A stretch of DNA of 36,981 nt from DASRHY01 sp046765875 (GTDB lineage: Bacteria; Actinomycetota; Actinomycetes; Propionibacteriales; Kribbellaceae). This document shows, in pieces, positions 7,680 through 15,205 of this stretch (positions within the stretch are counted from its first letter, which is position 1; each line of letters starts with the position of its first letter). Both the position numbers and the translations under genes were made by a program. The stretch is from NCBI GenBank assembly GCA_046765875.1, contig JBKPSJ010000175.1:1-36981 (forward strand), given 5' to 3'. Below the pieces are notes generated by a model. The model saw only the letters and a program-made list of their open reading frames with translations. It did not search any database and was not told the DNA's origin.

Positions 7680-8857
7680 GCCGACTCATCTCCCTCGTAC
7701 AGGTCCGTGACCGACGCGCCCGAACGTAGTCTGTCGAGGCGCTCCTGAGCGCCGGGCACGTCCAGCCAGCGTGGACGGACCCGCGCTGGTTCGAGCACCT
7801 CACGGTCGAGCAGGTCCTCGATCAGTGGGATGTGGTCCAACGCGAGCTTGCCGACGAAGAGGACGTCGAGGCTCCTGCCCTCTGCGAGGGCTTCGAGGAC
7901 GCGCGTGATCCCGCGCAGGTAGATCGCGTCCTTCACCGAACCGCCCCCGACGACGACCCGGATCGCGATTGACCAAGCGGTCCTCGTCGGGATCCGATGT
8001 TCTGCACGTAACGATTCGAAGATCTCCAGGAATCCGGCGCCGTCGAGCATCTTGCCGATGGCGACAACCCTCGCCGCGAGCACGCGGAGACGCCGCGGGT
8101 CCAATCCGCCGGTCAGGTACTCGGCGAGTACGGCAAGGCCCTCTTGGGTCTCGTCGTAGCCAGGCAGGCCGAGGGTCAGCAGCGTCAGGGGTTGGCTGGC
8201 GCCGTTCTGGTAGGTGACGACATGGGTGCCGATCTCGTGATGTAGCAGGGGCTCGACGCGGTCCGCCCTGAAAGTAGCGGTTTCTGGGATCAGCAGCCGG
8301 CCGAACGACACCATCAGTTCGGAGATGTCGTCGCGCACCTCGAGGTGCGCCGGGAAGTCCGGATACACGGCACGGTATCGCTCGAACTCCGCATGAGCCG
8401 CCTCCGCGAACGCCCCGGCCGTGACGCTGCGGATGCTGGCAGTTTGCGCTGGGATGGTCTCGAGCAGTTCCTCCGCGGCCGACGCGAGAGGCTGGGCGAT
8501 CCCCCCGTACAGCTGCAACGACCCGTACACGAACCGTGAAGTGTCGCGATCCTCCAAGGCCGTGATCTGTCTTGCTATCTCGTCTCGCTTCGCCCGCAGG
8601 AGTGAGTGCAGCGCAGGGTCGCTTACGTTCTCGATCTCGAGGCTGTAGAGATCACGTCGCACCATGTCCGGCTCGAATTCAAGCGATCTGAGCCGGAGCG
8701 TCGGGACCGTTCCGAAATCACTGCGTTCGAAGTCCGCCCATGCTTCTGCTGCATTGACCGGCGTGATGTTGAGCAGCAGGTTCAAGCTGCGCTCGATCTC
8801 GGTGAGTCGGGTGTCGATTTCCAGAGCAGGCGCAAGCTGCTGAGTTGGGGATGTCAC
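7676..8857 (-). CDS. QEGLA-motif (DUF1704) putative metallocarboxypeptidase
   Basis: 393 residues from GTG 8857, seven bases after the ppx-like stop, without a strong ribosome site. The centre carries HHEIGTH (H207, E208, H212: an HExxxH zinc motif) followed by TQEGLAVLAEYL with QEGLA at 238-242, whose Glu is the expected third ligand. This is the family annotated as flavohaemoglobin expression-modulating QEGLA motif protein (DUF1704). The eukaryotic homologues, MATCAP, are tyrosine carboxypeptidases that remove C-terminal residues from tubulin. No signal peptide or membrane helix is seen, so it should be cytosolic. The N-terminus is largely helical. It is coupled by ATGA overlap to the ATP-grasp ligase, an association I recall from other bacteria. 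Peptidase activity is inferred from motifs and distant homology; the substrate is unknown. Confidence 0.88.
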   Translation of the reverse strand: MTSPTQQLAPALEIDTRLTEIERSLNLLLNITPVNAAEAWADFERSDFGTVPTLRLRSLEFEPDMVRRDLYSLEIENVSDPALHSLLRAKRDEIARQITALEDRDTSRFVYGSLQLYGGIAQPLASAAEELLETIPAQTASIRSVTAGAFAEAAHAEFERYRAVYPDFPAHLEVRDDISELMVSFGRLLIPETATFRADRVEPLLHHEIGTHVVTYQNGASQPLTLLTLGLPGYDETQEGLAVLAEYLTGGLDPRRLRVLAARVVAIGKMLDGAGFLEIFESLRAEHRIPTRTAWSIAIRVVVGGGSVKDAIYLRGITRVLEALAEGRSLDVLFVGKLALDHIPLIEDLLDREVLEPARVRPRWLDVPGAQERLDRLRSGASVTDLYEGDESA

Positions 8858-8863
8858 CTGACA

Positions 8864-9922
8864 CTAGCCGCCGTGGCGTTCCAGTGCGGTGACCGTGGCG
8901 TTCGGCTCCGCGACCGCGGCACGCACCGGTTGCGCCAGCTGCAATTGCTGCAATTGCTGCAACGGTTGCAGGGCCTGGAGCGGAAGGGGTCCGGGACCGG
9001 CTGCCTGCTCCAGGTGCCGCAGCACGATGCCCTCGCGCAGCGCCCACGGGCAGATCTCCAGGTACTTCACGTCGAGTGCAGTCATCGTCGCGTGCGCGAC
9101 CACCGCACCGGCGAGCAGTTGCCGGGCCCGCGACCTCGACACCCCGCGCAGTGCCGCCCGCTCGGATGCCGGCAGCGCCGCCAGCCGCGGGATCCAGTCC
9201 TGTACGTCTCGGCGCCGCAGGGTCCGTTTCACGAACGGACCTTTGCGCTGTGCGGGCGCACCCGCGAGTCGCGCCAGTTGTTTGAACGTCTTCGAGGTGG
9301 CGACGACCCGGCGCGGATCACCCTCCCAGCGCAGCCGGTCGACGACCTCGCCGAGGGTGTCGCGCACATGGTGCCGCAGCCCCTTCAGGTGACGCCGACC
9401 GGGCGGATCTCCGGGGAGCAGCTCGCGGGTGAGCCGGCCGGCGCCCAGCGGCAGCGAGATCGCCAGATGTGGTTCGACATCCCGGCCGAGCACGAGCTCC
9501 ATCGATCCGCCACCGATGTCGAACAACAGCAGTCGTCCCCCAGACCAGCCGTACCAGCGGTGCGCCGCCAGGTACGTCAGCCGCGCCTCCTGGTCACCGG
9601 ACAGGTATTGCGGACGCAGGCCGGTGGCGGCCTGGATCTCGTCAAGCACCATCTCCCGGTTCGAGGCGTCTCGGATCGCAGAGGTGACGAATGGGTAGAG
9701 GTGCTCGACATCGAGAAGCGTCGCCGTCCGCACGGTCCGCGATACCGCCTCGACCACACGGCCGATGCCGTCCGGACCGATCGAGCCGTCCGGCAGGGTC
9801 GCCTCGCCGAGCAGCGTCGGTTCCTTGATCGCGTGTGCGGGCAGCGGCGGCCCGCCGGCCGAACCGTCGACGATCTGCAACTGCGCCGAGTTCGACCCGA
9901 TGTCCAGCACTCCAAGTCGCAT
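8864..9922 (-). CDS. Ppx/GppA family exopolyphosphatase
   Basis: 352 residues from ATG 9922; the ribosome site is weak. The motifs of the ASKHA-fold Ppx/GppA phosphatases are in order: LDIGSNSAQLQ (first phosphate loop, residues 5-15), FVTSAIRDASN, LSGDQEARLTYLA with the catalytic Glu, LFDIGGGSMELVLG (second phosphate loop) and LPLGAGRLTRELL. The length is that of the short, single-module actinobacterial Ppx lacking the C-terminal HD-like domain. It should hydrolyse inorganic polyphosphate or pppGpp in the cytosol. The C-terminal 40 residues are odd: a run built of Leu-Gln repeats (LPLQALQPLQQLQQLQLAQ), encoded by a short tandem DNA repeat. The QEGLA gene follows after six bases, so they share a transcript. 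Confidence 0.92.
   Translation of the reverse strand: MRLGVLDIGSNSAQLQIVDGSAGGPPLPAHAIKEPTLLGEATLPDGSIGPDGIGRVVEAVSRTVRTATLLDVEHLYPFVTSAIRDASNREMVLDEIQAATGLRPQYLSGDQEARLTYLAAHRWYGWSGGRLLLFDIGGGSMELVLGRDVEPHLAISLPLGAGRLTRELLPGDPPGRRHLKGLRHHVRDTLGEVVDRLRWEGDPRRVVATSKTFKQLARLAGAPAQRKGPFVKRTLRRRDVQDWIPRLAALPASERAALRGVSRSRARQLLAGAVVAHATMTALDVKYLEICPWALREGIVLRHLEQAAGPGPLPLQALQPLQQLQQLQLAQPVRAAVAEPNATVTALERHGG
8939..8965. repeat. 9-bp tandem repeat inside the Ppx-like gene
   Basis: CTGCAATTG occurs twice in tandem (8939-8947, 8948-8956) with a third imperfect copy CTGCAACGG. It encodes the Leu-Gln-Gln run at the C-terminus of the phosphatase. Unit length is a multiple of three, so copy-number change would keep the frame. 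Confidence 0.8.
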
Positions 9923-10012
9923 CCCGCGCCTGTACCCCGTACCTCGTCACGACACACCCGAAGGATGTCCGTCGTGCGCCGGCGGGTGCAGACGGTGACG
10001 ACAGCCGCCCGA

Positions 10013-10507
10013 TCACTCCAGGTACGGACGGAGCCGGTCCATGGTCGGCTGGTCGATGACCTGGTCCACGACCGCTCGCTCGAGGTGGAAGAGCGCTCGC
10101 CGGGTGAACCGGATGCGTTCGTCACGCTGCGACTTCAACCGTGCCAGCGTCTCGTCGAGCTCGCGGATCTGCTCGGTCACCACCCGGTGTGCGGCCGCGC
10201 CGACCGGCACCCCCGAGAACGTGTTCGCCCCAAGCAGGATCTGCCTGCGCCGGGCATCCATCAGGCTGCTCTCGACGTCCGCGATGAGCACATCGAGCTC
10301 GGTCGCCGGCAGATCACCCGGCTGGGTCCGAAGCAGGTCCAGTTCGTACTCCAGCGCCGCCATCCGGTCCTGGGCCCGCTTGGTGTGCTTGTCGAAATCC
10401 TCGGCGGAGAGCTGGCCGGCCGCCAAGCGATCGAGCCAGGGATTCACCTCGTGCTGTGCGGCACGGATGCCGGACGTGAGCCGCTCGATATCTTCCTGGA
10501 CACCCAT
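10013..10507 (-). CDS. Coiled-coil protein of unknown function
   Basis: 164 residues from ATG 10507, with GAGAGAGGGG about eight bases upstream; the frame is open further upstream but lacks a good start. The protein is highly charged and almost wholly helical. Heptad-like Leu/Ala spacing runs through DIERLTSGIRAAQHEVNPWL, DFDKHTKRAQDRMAALEYELDLL and VTEQIRELDETLARLKSQRDERIRF. It has no signal peptide, no membrane helix and no catalytic motif. I do not recognise the family. It lies 90 bases upstream of the Ppx-like gene on the same strand and may be the first gene of the ppx/QEGLA/ATP-grasp operon, though the gap could hold a promoter. A structural or adaptor role would fit its composition, but nothing in the sequence proves one. 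Confidence 0.75.
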   Translation of the reverse strand: MGVQEDIERLTSGIRAAQHEVNPWLDRLAAGQLSAEDFDKHTKRAQDRMAALEYELDLLRTQPGDLPATELDVLIADVESSLMDARRRQILLGANTFSGVPVGAAAHRVVTEQIRELDETLARLKSQRDERIRFTRRALFHLERAVVDQVIDQPTMDRLRPYLE

Positions 10508-10795
10508 CTCATCCACCCCTCTCTCCGACCCGTCCGTCGTCTCCACCACGCACGCCCGAGTCACTGACCTGCCACTCCACGTAACCGAATCCCCGTCGAT
10601 CACGCGCTCTCTTGATACCCGTTCTGGAGAAGTTGACCACGACCGGGGCCTGTCGTCGCACTGGTGCCCGTTCTGTGGCCCAGGTGCCCTGACCTCCTCC
10701 CCGGCTGAGCGTGGCGATACAGACACGTGTCACAGGGGGCGGGGCCGTCTCGTCTCAGGGGCTGTCAGACAGATAGTCGCTGAGGAGTGAGAGAT
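10508..10795. other. Divergent intergenic region
   Basis: This separates the leftward coiled-coil gene from the rightward epimerase gene. The right half holds the ECF41-type promoter listed separately. The left half should hold the promoter for the leftward operon, but I see no clear -35/-10 pair. No gene is visible. Confidence 0.5.
10728..10754 (+). promoter_or_regulatory. ECF41-type promoter of the epimerase-sigma operon
   Basis: TGTCACA at 10728-10734 is followed 16 bases later by CGTC at 10751-10754. ECF41 sigma factors are known to use a TGTCACA -35 element and a CGTC -10 element in front of their own operons. A second CGTC at 10746 gives a shorter, less likely spacing. The site lies about 42 bases before the ATG at 10796. 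It predicts autoregulation by the sigma factor encoded at 11752. Confidence 0.82.
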
Positions 10796-11755
10796 ATGCG
10801 TGTCTTCGTGGCAGGTGCTACCGGCGCGATCGGCCGGCGTCTGATCCCGCAACTGGTCGCTCGTGGACATCAGGTGACGGCGTCGACCCGCGGCCCGGCC
10901 AAACTCGACGACCTGCGCGCCCTGGGCGCCAATCCGGTGGTCGTCGATGGTCTGGATGCGGTCGCAGTGGGCGAGGCTGTCGCCAGAGCGCATCCGGACG
11001 CGATCGTGCATCAGATGACCGCGCTGGCAGGCAAGCCGGACCTGCGCAACTTCGACAAGTGGTTCGCCATGACCAACCGGTTGCGTACGACGGGAACCGA
11101 ACATCTGCTGGCCGCGGCACAGGCCGCCGGCGTCGAGAAGTTCGTTGCCCAGAGCTACACCGGCTGGTCGAACATACGCGAGGGTGGCCCGGTCAAGACT
11201 GAAAACGAACCGTTCGACCCGCATCCGGCGAAGAACCAGGTGGAGTCGATCGCGGGCCTGCAGTTCCTCGACCGGGAGGTCCCGGCGGCACCGCTGGAAG
11301 GAATCGTCCTGCGGTACGGCAATTTCTACGGCCCGGGCGCATCGGAGTCGCTGGTCGAGATGATCCGCAAGCGCCGGCTGCCGATCATCGGCTCTGGCGC
11401 GGGAGTCTGGTCGTGGATCCACCTCGATGACGCCGCCGCCGCGACGGTGGCCGCGGTCGAACACGGTCGGCGTGGCATCTACAACGTCGTCGACGACGAG
11501 CCGGCACCGGTATCGGTATGGCTGCCCGACGTCGCTCAGGCTGTCGGCGCGAAGCCGCCGCTGCGCCTGCCGGTCTGGGTGGGCCGGCTGGCCGCCGGAG
11601 AGGTTACGGTGCGGTGGATGACCCAAGCCAGAGGTGCGTCGAACGAGAAGGCCAGGCGCGAGCTCGGCTGGCGTCCGATGTGGTCGACCTGGCGCGACGG
11701 CTTCCGCCACGGCCTGACCTATCATGACGGCAGATCGTCCGAGGCGCCCGCATGA
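10796..11755 (+). CDS. NAD(P)-dependent epimerase/dehydratase-like oxidoreductase (ECF41 partner)
   Basis: 319 residues from ATG 10796, eight bases after GAGGAG. The N-terminus MRVFVAGATGAIGRRL is a Rossmann dinucleotide-binding motif (GxxGxxG, Gly 7, 10 and 13) of extended or atypical short-chain dehydrogenases. The middle carries LRYGNFYGPGA and WSWIHLDDAA, typical of the NAD-dependent epimerase family, and the C-terminus RELGWRP. I do not see a clean YxxxK catalytic pair, so it may be an atypical SDR. It overlaps the sigma factor gene by ATGA, so both are made from one transcript. Genes for a carboxymuconolactone decarboxylase, oxidoreductase or epimerase are the usual neighbours of ECF41 sigma factors, and this is the epimerase version. 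The substrate is unknown; a role in redox or envelope stress is inference. Confidence 0.9.
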   Translation: MRVFVAGATGAIGRRLIPQLVARGHQVTASTRGPAKLDDLRALGANPVVVDGLDAVAVGEAVARAHPDAIVHQMTALAGKPDLRNFDKWFAMTNRLRTTGTEHLLAAAQAAGVEKFVAQSYTGWSNIREGGPVKTENEPFDPHPAKNQVESIAGLQFLDREVPAAPLEGIVLRYGNFYGPGASESLVEMIRKRRLPIIGSGAGVWSWIHLDDAAAATVAAVEHGRRGIYNVVDDEPAPVSVWLPDVAQAVGAKPPLRLPVWVGRLAAGEVTVRWMTQARGASNEKARRELGWRPMWSTWRDGFRHGLTYHDGRSSEAPA

Positions 11756-12705
11756 CGCAGCCGCACAACGCGCGCCGGCGCGCGGGTGCCGCGGAGTTCC
11801 AGGAGCTCCGTCCGTTGTTGTTCTCGATCGCGTACCGGATGCTCGCCAGCGCGAGCGAGGCCGAAGACGTCGTCCAGGAGGCGTTCATCCGCTATCACCA
11901 GGCCCTCGGCGACGACGTACAGATCAGCTCGCCGAAGGCGTACCTGTCCGCTGTCGTTACGCGGCTGTCGATCGATCAGTTGCGTTCGGCACCAAAGCGC
12001 CGTGAGGCGTACATCGGCCAGTGGCTGCCCGAACCGCTACTGACCGACGACGGCGGCAACGATCCCGCGCAGCAGGCCGAACAGGCCGACTCGTTGTCGA
12101 TGGCGTTTCTGCTCGTACTGGAACGACTGAACCCGGTCGAGCGGGCCGTGTTCCTCCTGCATGACGTGTTCGGGTACGGCTACGACGAGATCGCCGGCAT
12201 CGTCGACAAGAGCGAGGCGAACTGCCGCCAGCTCGCCGCACGAGCCCGGCGACACGTGAAGGCGGACAAGCCGCGGTTCGAGGCATCGCGCGAGCAACGC
12301 GATGCCCTCGCGAATCGCTTCTTCTCCGCCTTCACCGATGGCGATCTCGGCGGACTGGTGGAGATGCTCGCCGAAGACGTCGTGGTGTACGGCGACGGTG
12401 GCGGTAAGGCGCCGCAGTGGAGCATGCCGATCGTCGGCGTGGACCGCGTCGCCCGCCTCTTCATGGCGATGAGCCGGCAGGTGGACATACACGGAATCGC
12501 CGTGGAGATGCATCAGGTCAACGGCCAGCCCGGTGCGGTTCTGCGTACCGCCGACGGCAGTCTCGTCAACGTGTTCGCGCTCGACATCGCCGACGGAATG
12601 ATCCAGACGATCCGGTCGGTCATCAACCCGGACAAGCTCCGCCATCTCGGCCCGGTCGCGGACGTTCTCGCGATGGGCCGCCGGGAAGGGACGGACGGGA
12701 CGTGA
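11752..12705 (+). CDS. ECF41-family sigma factor with C-terminal SnoaL-like domain
   Basis: 317 residues, ATG 11752 overlapping the epimerase stop. Residues 18-85 are sigma region 2 (SEAEDVVQEAFIRYHQAL, YLSAVVTRLSIDQL) and 115-172 are region 4 with the HTH (YDEIAGIVDKSEANCRQLAARAR). The group-specific linker motif WLPEPL is at 91-96. After region 4 comes a 130-residue SnoaL/NTF2-like domain with the two ECF41 signatures DGGGKA (215-220) and NPDKLRHLG (292-300). In this group there is no separate anti-sigma factor; the C-terminal domain both inhibits and supports activity, apparently in contact with the linker. The cognate promoter is found in front of the operon. The signal is not known. The stop is eight bases from the convergent regulator gene. 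Confidence 0.95.
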   Translation: MTQPHNARRRAGAAEFQELRPLLFSIAYRMLASASEAEDVVQEAFIRYHQALGDDVQISSPKAYLSAVVTRLSIDQLRSAPKRREAYIGQWLPEPLLTDDGGNDPAQQAEQADSLSMAFLLVLERLNPVERAVFLLHDVFGYGYDEIAGIVDKSEANCRQLAARARRHVKADKPRFEASREQRDALANRFFSAFTDGDLGGLVEMLAEDVVVYGDGGGKAPQWSMPIVGVDRVARLFMAMSRQVDIHGIAVEMHQVNGQPGAVLRTADGSLVNVFALDIADGMIQTIRSVINPDKLRHLGPVADVLAMGRREGTDGT

Positions 12706-12713
12706 GGCCGGCC

Positions 12714-13490
12714 TCAGCCGAGTCCGGCCAGTTCGCGCAGCCTGGCCGCACCGGCCGCATCGGCCGGGAGGAAGGTCTCGATCGCAAGGCTCGCCGCGGT
12801 CACCTCGAGCGGGGCGCCGATGGTCGCGATCAGGGTGAACAGACGGACCTCGCCCAGCCGGGTACGAAGGTCCATGGTGACCATCGGCTGTTGGGCAGCG
12901 GAGGCCGGTAGGTCATCGGGCAGGTACGACTCGACCTCATCGATCAACTTCGCGAGCTCATCGTCGGCGTTGTCCCGGCTCCGGCGCTTCAGTTGGCGGA
13001 TCAGTGGAACGTTGCAGGCGGCGGTCATGGACGAGACGCTCGGCAGGCCACCCGGATGAACGGACAACCGCAGCATGTTGACCGGAGGTCTGAGCAGCTC
13101 GGGATCCACACCTGCCCACAGCAGTGACGCCGCGTCATTGGTGTCGATCAGGTTCCACAGGCCGTCGATGATCAGCGCCGGGTTGGGCATGTGTGCCTCG
13201 AGCAATTGGTGCAGCGACTCGCGCAACGGCCGCATCGCCTCGGAGTCGTACGGTCGATCGAGGTACACCGGAGCGAACCCACCCGCCAGGAGCAAACGGT
13301 TGCGTTCGGCGATCGGCAGGTCGAGGTGTTGTGACAGGTGCAGCAGCAGTTGACGGCTGGGACGCGCACGACCGGTCTCCACGAAGCTGTCGCGGATGCG
13401 CCGATCAGCCATTACCAACCAGGTAACGCCATCGGCTGCACCTAAGAGGTAATTGAGCCGGTTCTGGGCGTCGCTCATCGTGGACGACAT
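12714..13490 (-). CDS. MmyB-like transcriptional regulator with abnormal N-terminal HTH
   Basis: About 255-259 residues from ATG 13490 or 13478. Residues from SFVETGRARPSR through LDLPIAERNRLLLAGGFAPVYL match the end of the XRE-type HTH and the linker of MmyB-like regulators. The rest is the MmyB ligand-binding domain (HMPNPALIIDGLWNLIDTN, EVESYLPDDLPA). The first half of the HTH is odd: compared with family members, about six residues of the helix 1-helix 2 region (usually RRxRxxRxLSQLxLA) are missing or replaced. The DNA there contains the palindrome TTACCaaccaGGTAA (13412-13426). An ATG at 13412 would start inside that palindrome and leave only the last part of the HTH. Either the start region has decayed or the regulator has lost DNA binding. 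Its most upstream start overlaps the start of the divergent ohr gene on the other strand. Confidence 0.7.
   Translation of the reverse strand: MSSTMSDAQNRLNYLLGAADGVTWLVMADRRIRDSFVETGRARPSRQLLLHLSQHLDLPIAERNRLLLAGGFAPVYLDRPYDSEAMRPLRESLHQLLEAHMPNPALIIDGLWNLIDTNDAASLLWAGVDPELLRPPVNMLRLSVHPGGLPSVSSMTAACNVPLIRQLKRRSRDNADDELAKLIDEVESYLPDDLPASAAQQPMVTMDLRTRLGEVRLFTLIATIGAPLEVTAASLAIETFLPADAAGAARLRELAGLG
13412..13452. promoter_or_regulatory. Paired GGTAA palindromes near the ohr/regulator head
   Basis: TTACCaaccaGGTAA at 13412-13426 is a perfect 5-bp-arm palindrome. ACCTaagAGGT at 13440-13450 continues into a second GGTAA (13448-13452), 26 bases after the first. They lie about 40-75 bases upstream of ohr, a usual place for operators of a divergent regulator. 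They may be a chance feature of coding DNA if the regulator starts upstream. Confidence 0.4.
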
Positions 13491-13904
13491 GAATCCTGCG
13501 TGCGCGGCAATCGCAACATCGTCCGGCCGCGACGGCCGGGCCGTCAGCTCGGACGGCCGGCTGGATGTCACGCTCGCGTTCCCCAAACAGATGGAGATGG
13601 GCGGCTCGGGCGACGGCACCAATCCCGAGCAACTGTTCGCCGCGGGCTGGGCCGCGTGTTTCGCCACGACGATGGATCTCATCGCGCAAAGCCGCGGACT
13701 GGACGCCAAAGATGCCGCCGTGACAGCCGAGGTCAGCCTCGTCCCCAACGGCCCGGGTTTCGCACTGGCGGCCACCCTTCGCGTCGAGCTCCCCGAGCAC
13801 CTCACCGGCGAGGTCGGGCAGAAACTGATAGACGCGTCGCACCGCGCATGCCCCTACTCTTCGGCGACCCAGGGAACGTCCCGGTCACCATCGTCGCCGA
13901 ATGA
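13489..13904 (+). pseudogene. ohr: Organic hydroperoxide resistance protein (Ohr/OsmC), frameshifted near the C-terminus
   Basis: From ATG 13489 the frame encodes a normal Ohr-type protein: GRDGRAVSSDGRLDVTLAFP, then TNPEQLFAAGWAACFATTMD with the peroxidatic Cys, AAVTAEVSLVPNGPGF, LRVELPEHL and RACPYSSATQG with the resolving Cys. Just after ATQG the frame is lost. The expected ending, GNVPVTIVAE and stop, is present in the next frame and ends at 13904. One missing G in the run at 13872-13874 explains it. Unrepaired, translation runs on with an unrelated tail to 13998, into the end of sugC. Ohr reduces organic hydroperoxides with a dithiol; both cysteines lie before the shift, so partial activity is possible. 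A sequencing error in a G-run is the alternative. There is no good ribosome site, so it may be leaderless. Confidence 0.8.
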
Positions 13905-13922
13905 GCTGTGCTGTCTGTCTGG

Positions 13923-15167
13923 TCAGTCCTCGGCCTGGCCGGCCGTGGCTCGCTTGTGGGGGCTGGCCGGCCCATCGCTCGATGGCGCGCTGAGCTGAGG
14001 CGCGGCGGCGTAGTGGGTGAGGTTGTCCCCGGTCGCCGGGTCGAAGATATGGATCTGCTCGGTGTCGAACCACAGCTCCGTCGTGCTGCCGTCGGTGATC
14101 TTGCTCAGGGCGTCGAGGACGACGACCAGCTGGGTGCGCAGCTGCTCGCTGTCGAGCTCTCGCTGCAGTTCCTTCAGCTGCACAGTGACGTCCTTCGGAG
14201 CGTCATAAGGAACGTAGGCGTACAGCTCGTCTCCGAGCCACTCGGTAACGTCGACCTTGGCGGTGAACGACTGCCCGTGCGGACGTTCCTTAGGACCGAC
14301 GATCGCGGCGTCCTCGAAATGGTTGGGCCGGATGCCGACGATGACCAGCTCGTGACCGGCCGAGCCCTTTAGCCTCTCGGTTGTCGCCGCGATGTCGCCG
14401 AACGGGGTCTCGATCGCACTGTCGTGTACGCGGCCGGGGATGAAGTTCATCGGGGGTGACCCGATGAATCCGGCGACGAACAAGTTCGCCGGAGAGTCGT
14501 ACAGGTCGTGCGGTGAGCCTATCTGCTGCAGCACGCCCTTGCGCAGTACCGCGATTCGGTCCCCCAGGGTCATCGCTTCGGTCTGGTCGTGGGTGACGTA
14601 CACCGTGGTGGTGCCCAGACGCCGCTGCATGCGGGAGATCTCCGTGCGCATCTGTCCACGTAGTTTCGCGTCCAGGTTCGACAGCGGCTCGTCGAACAGG
14701 AACGCGTCGGCCTTGCGGATGATGGCCCTGCCCATGGCGACTCGCTGACGCTGTCCTCCGGACAGGTTGGCCGGCTTGCGTTTCAGGTGCTCGGTGAGTT
14801 CGAGCACGTCGGCGGCCTCCTCCACCTGGGCCTTGACGTCGGCGTCCGGTACGTTCTTCAGCCGCAACGGGAACGCGATGTTCTCGAAGACGTTCAGGTG
14901 CGGGTAGAGCGCGTAGTTCTGGAACACCATCGCCAGATTGCGATCGCGCGGTGCCTTCTCGTTCACGCGTTCGCCGTTGATGAGCATGTCGCCCGATGTG
15001 ATGTCCTCCAGGCCGACGATCATCCGCAGGACCGTCGACTTGCCGCACCCCGAAGGCCCGACGAGGATGACGAACTCCCCATCGGCGACCTCGATGCTGA
15101 CGTCTTTGACGGCCAGGAACCCATCACTGTACTGCTTGACGATGTTCCTCATGCTGATGGCTGCCAC
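13923..15167 (-). CDS. sugC: Sugar ABC transporter ATP-binding protein, SugC/UgpC-like
   Basis: 414 residues. I choose GTG 15167, nine bases after GGAAGGAG; the ATG at 15176 touches the ribosome site and is too close. All ABC motifs are present: Walker A GPSGCGKST (37-45), Q-loop VFQNYALYPH (Q83), signature LSGGQRQR (135 onward), Walker B FLFDEP (156-161), D-loop SNLDAKLR and switch VTHDQTEAMT (H193). Then follows the regulatory TOBE region with AGFIGSPPMNFIPG and IVGIRPNHFEDA. The ending IFDPATGDNLTH is close to mycobacterial SugC (FDADSGANLT). It powers the trehalose-type importer encoded upstream. Last gene of the lpqY-sugABC operon, 38 bases after sugB, and convergent with ohr with 18 bases between stops. 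Confidence 0.92.
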   Translation of the reverse strand: MAAISMRNIVKQYSDGFLAVKDVSIEVADGEFVILVGPSGCGKSTVLRMIVGLEDITSGDMLINGERVNEKAPRDRNLAMVFQNYALYPHLNVFENIAFPLRLKNVPDADVKAQVEEAADVLELTEHLKRKPANLSGGQRQRVAMGRAIIRKADAFLFDEPLSNLDAKLRGQMRTEISRMQRRLGTTTVYVTHDQTEAMTLGDRIAVLRKGVLQQIGSPHDLYDSPANLFVAGFIGSPPMNFIPGRVHDSAIETPFGDIAATTERLKGSAGHELVIVGIRPNHFEDAAIVGPKERPHGQSFTAKVDVTEWLGDELYAYVPYDAPKDVTVQLKELQRELDSEQLRTQLVVVLDALSKITDGSTTELWFDTEQIHIFDPATGDNLTHYAAAPQLSAPSSDGPASPHKRATAGQAED

Positions 15168-15205
15168 AGCCAACATCTCCTTCCTGGACAGGCCTTGCGG
15201 GCGGG

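Noticed and set aside
8606..10567. Plus-strand open frame of 653 codons
   Set aside because: Antisense to the Ppx, QEGLA and coiled-coil genes, all of which have clear motifs; no ribosome site and random-like composition.
10730..11725. Minus-strand open frame of 331 codons over the epimerase gene
   Set aside because: The epimerase has a Rossmann motif, ribosome site and promoter; the antisense reading has none.
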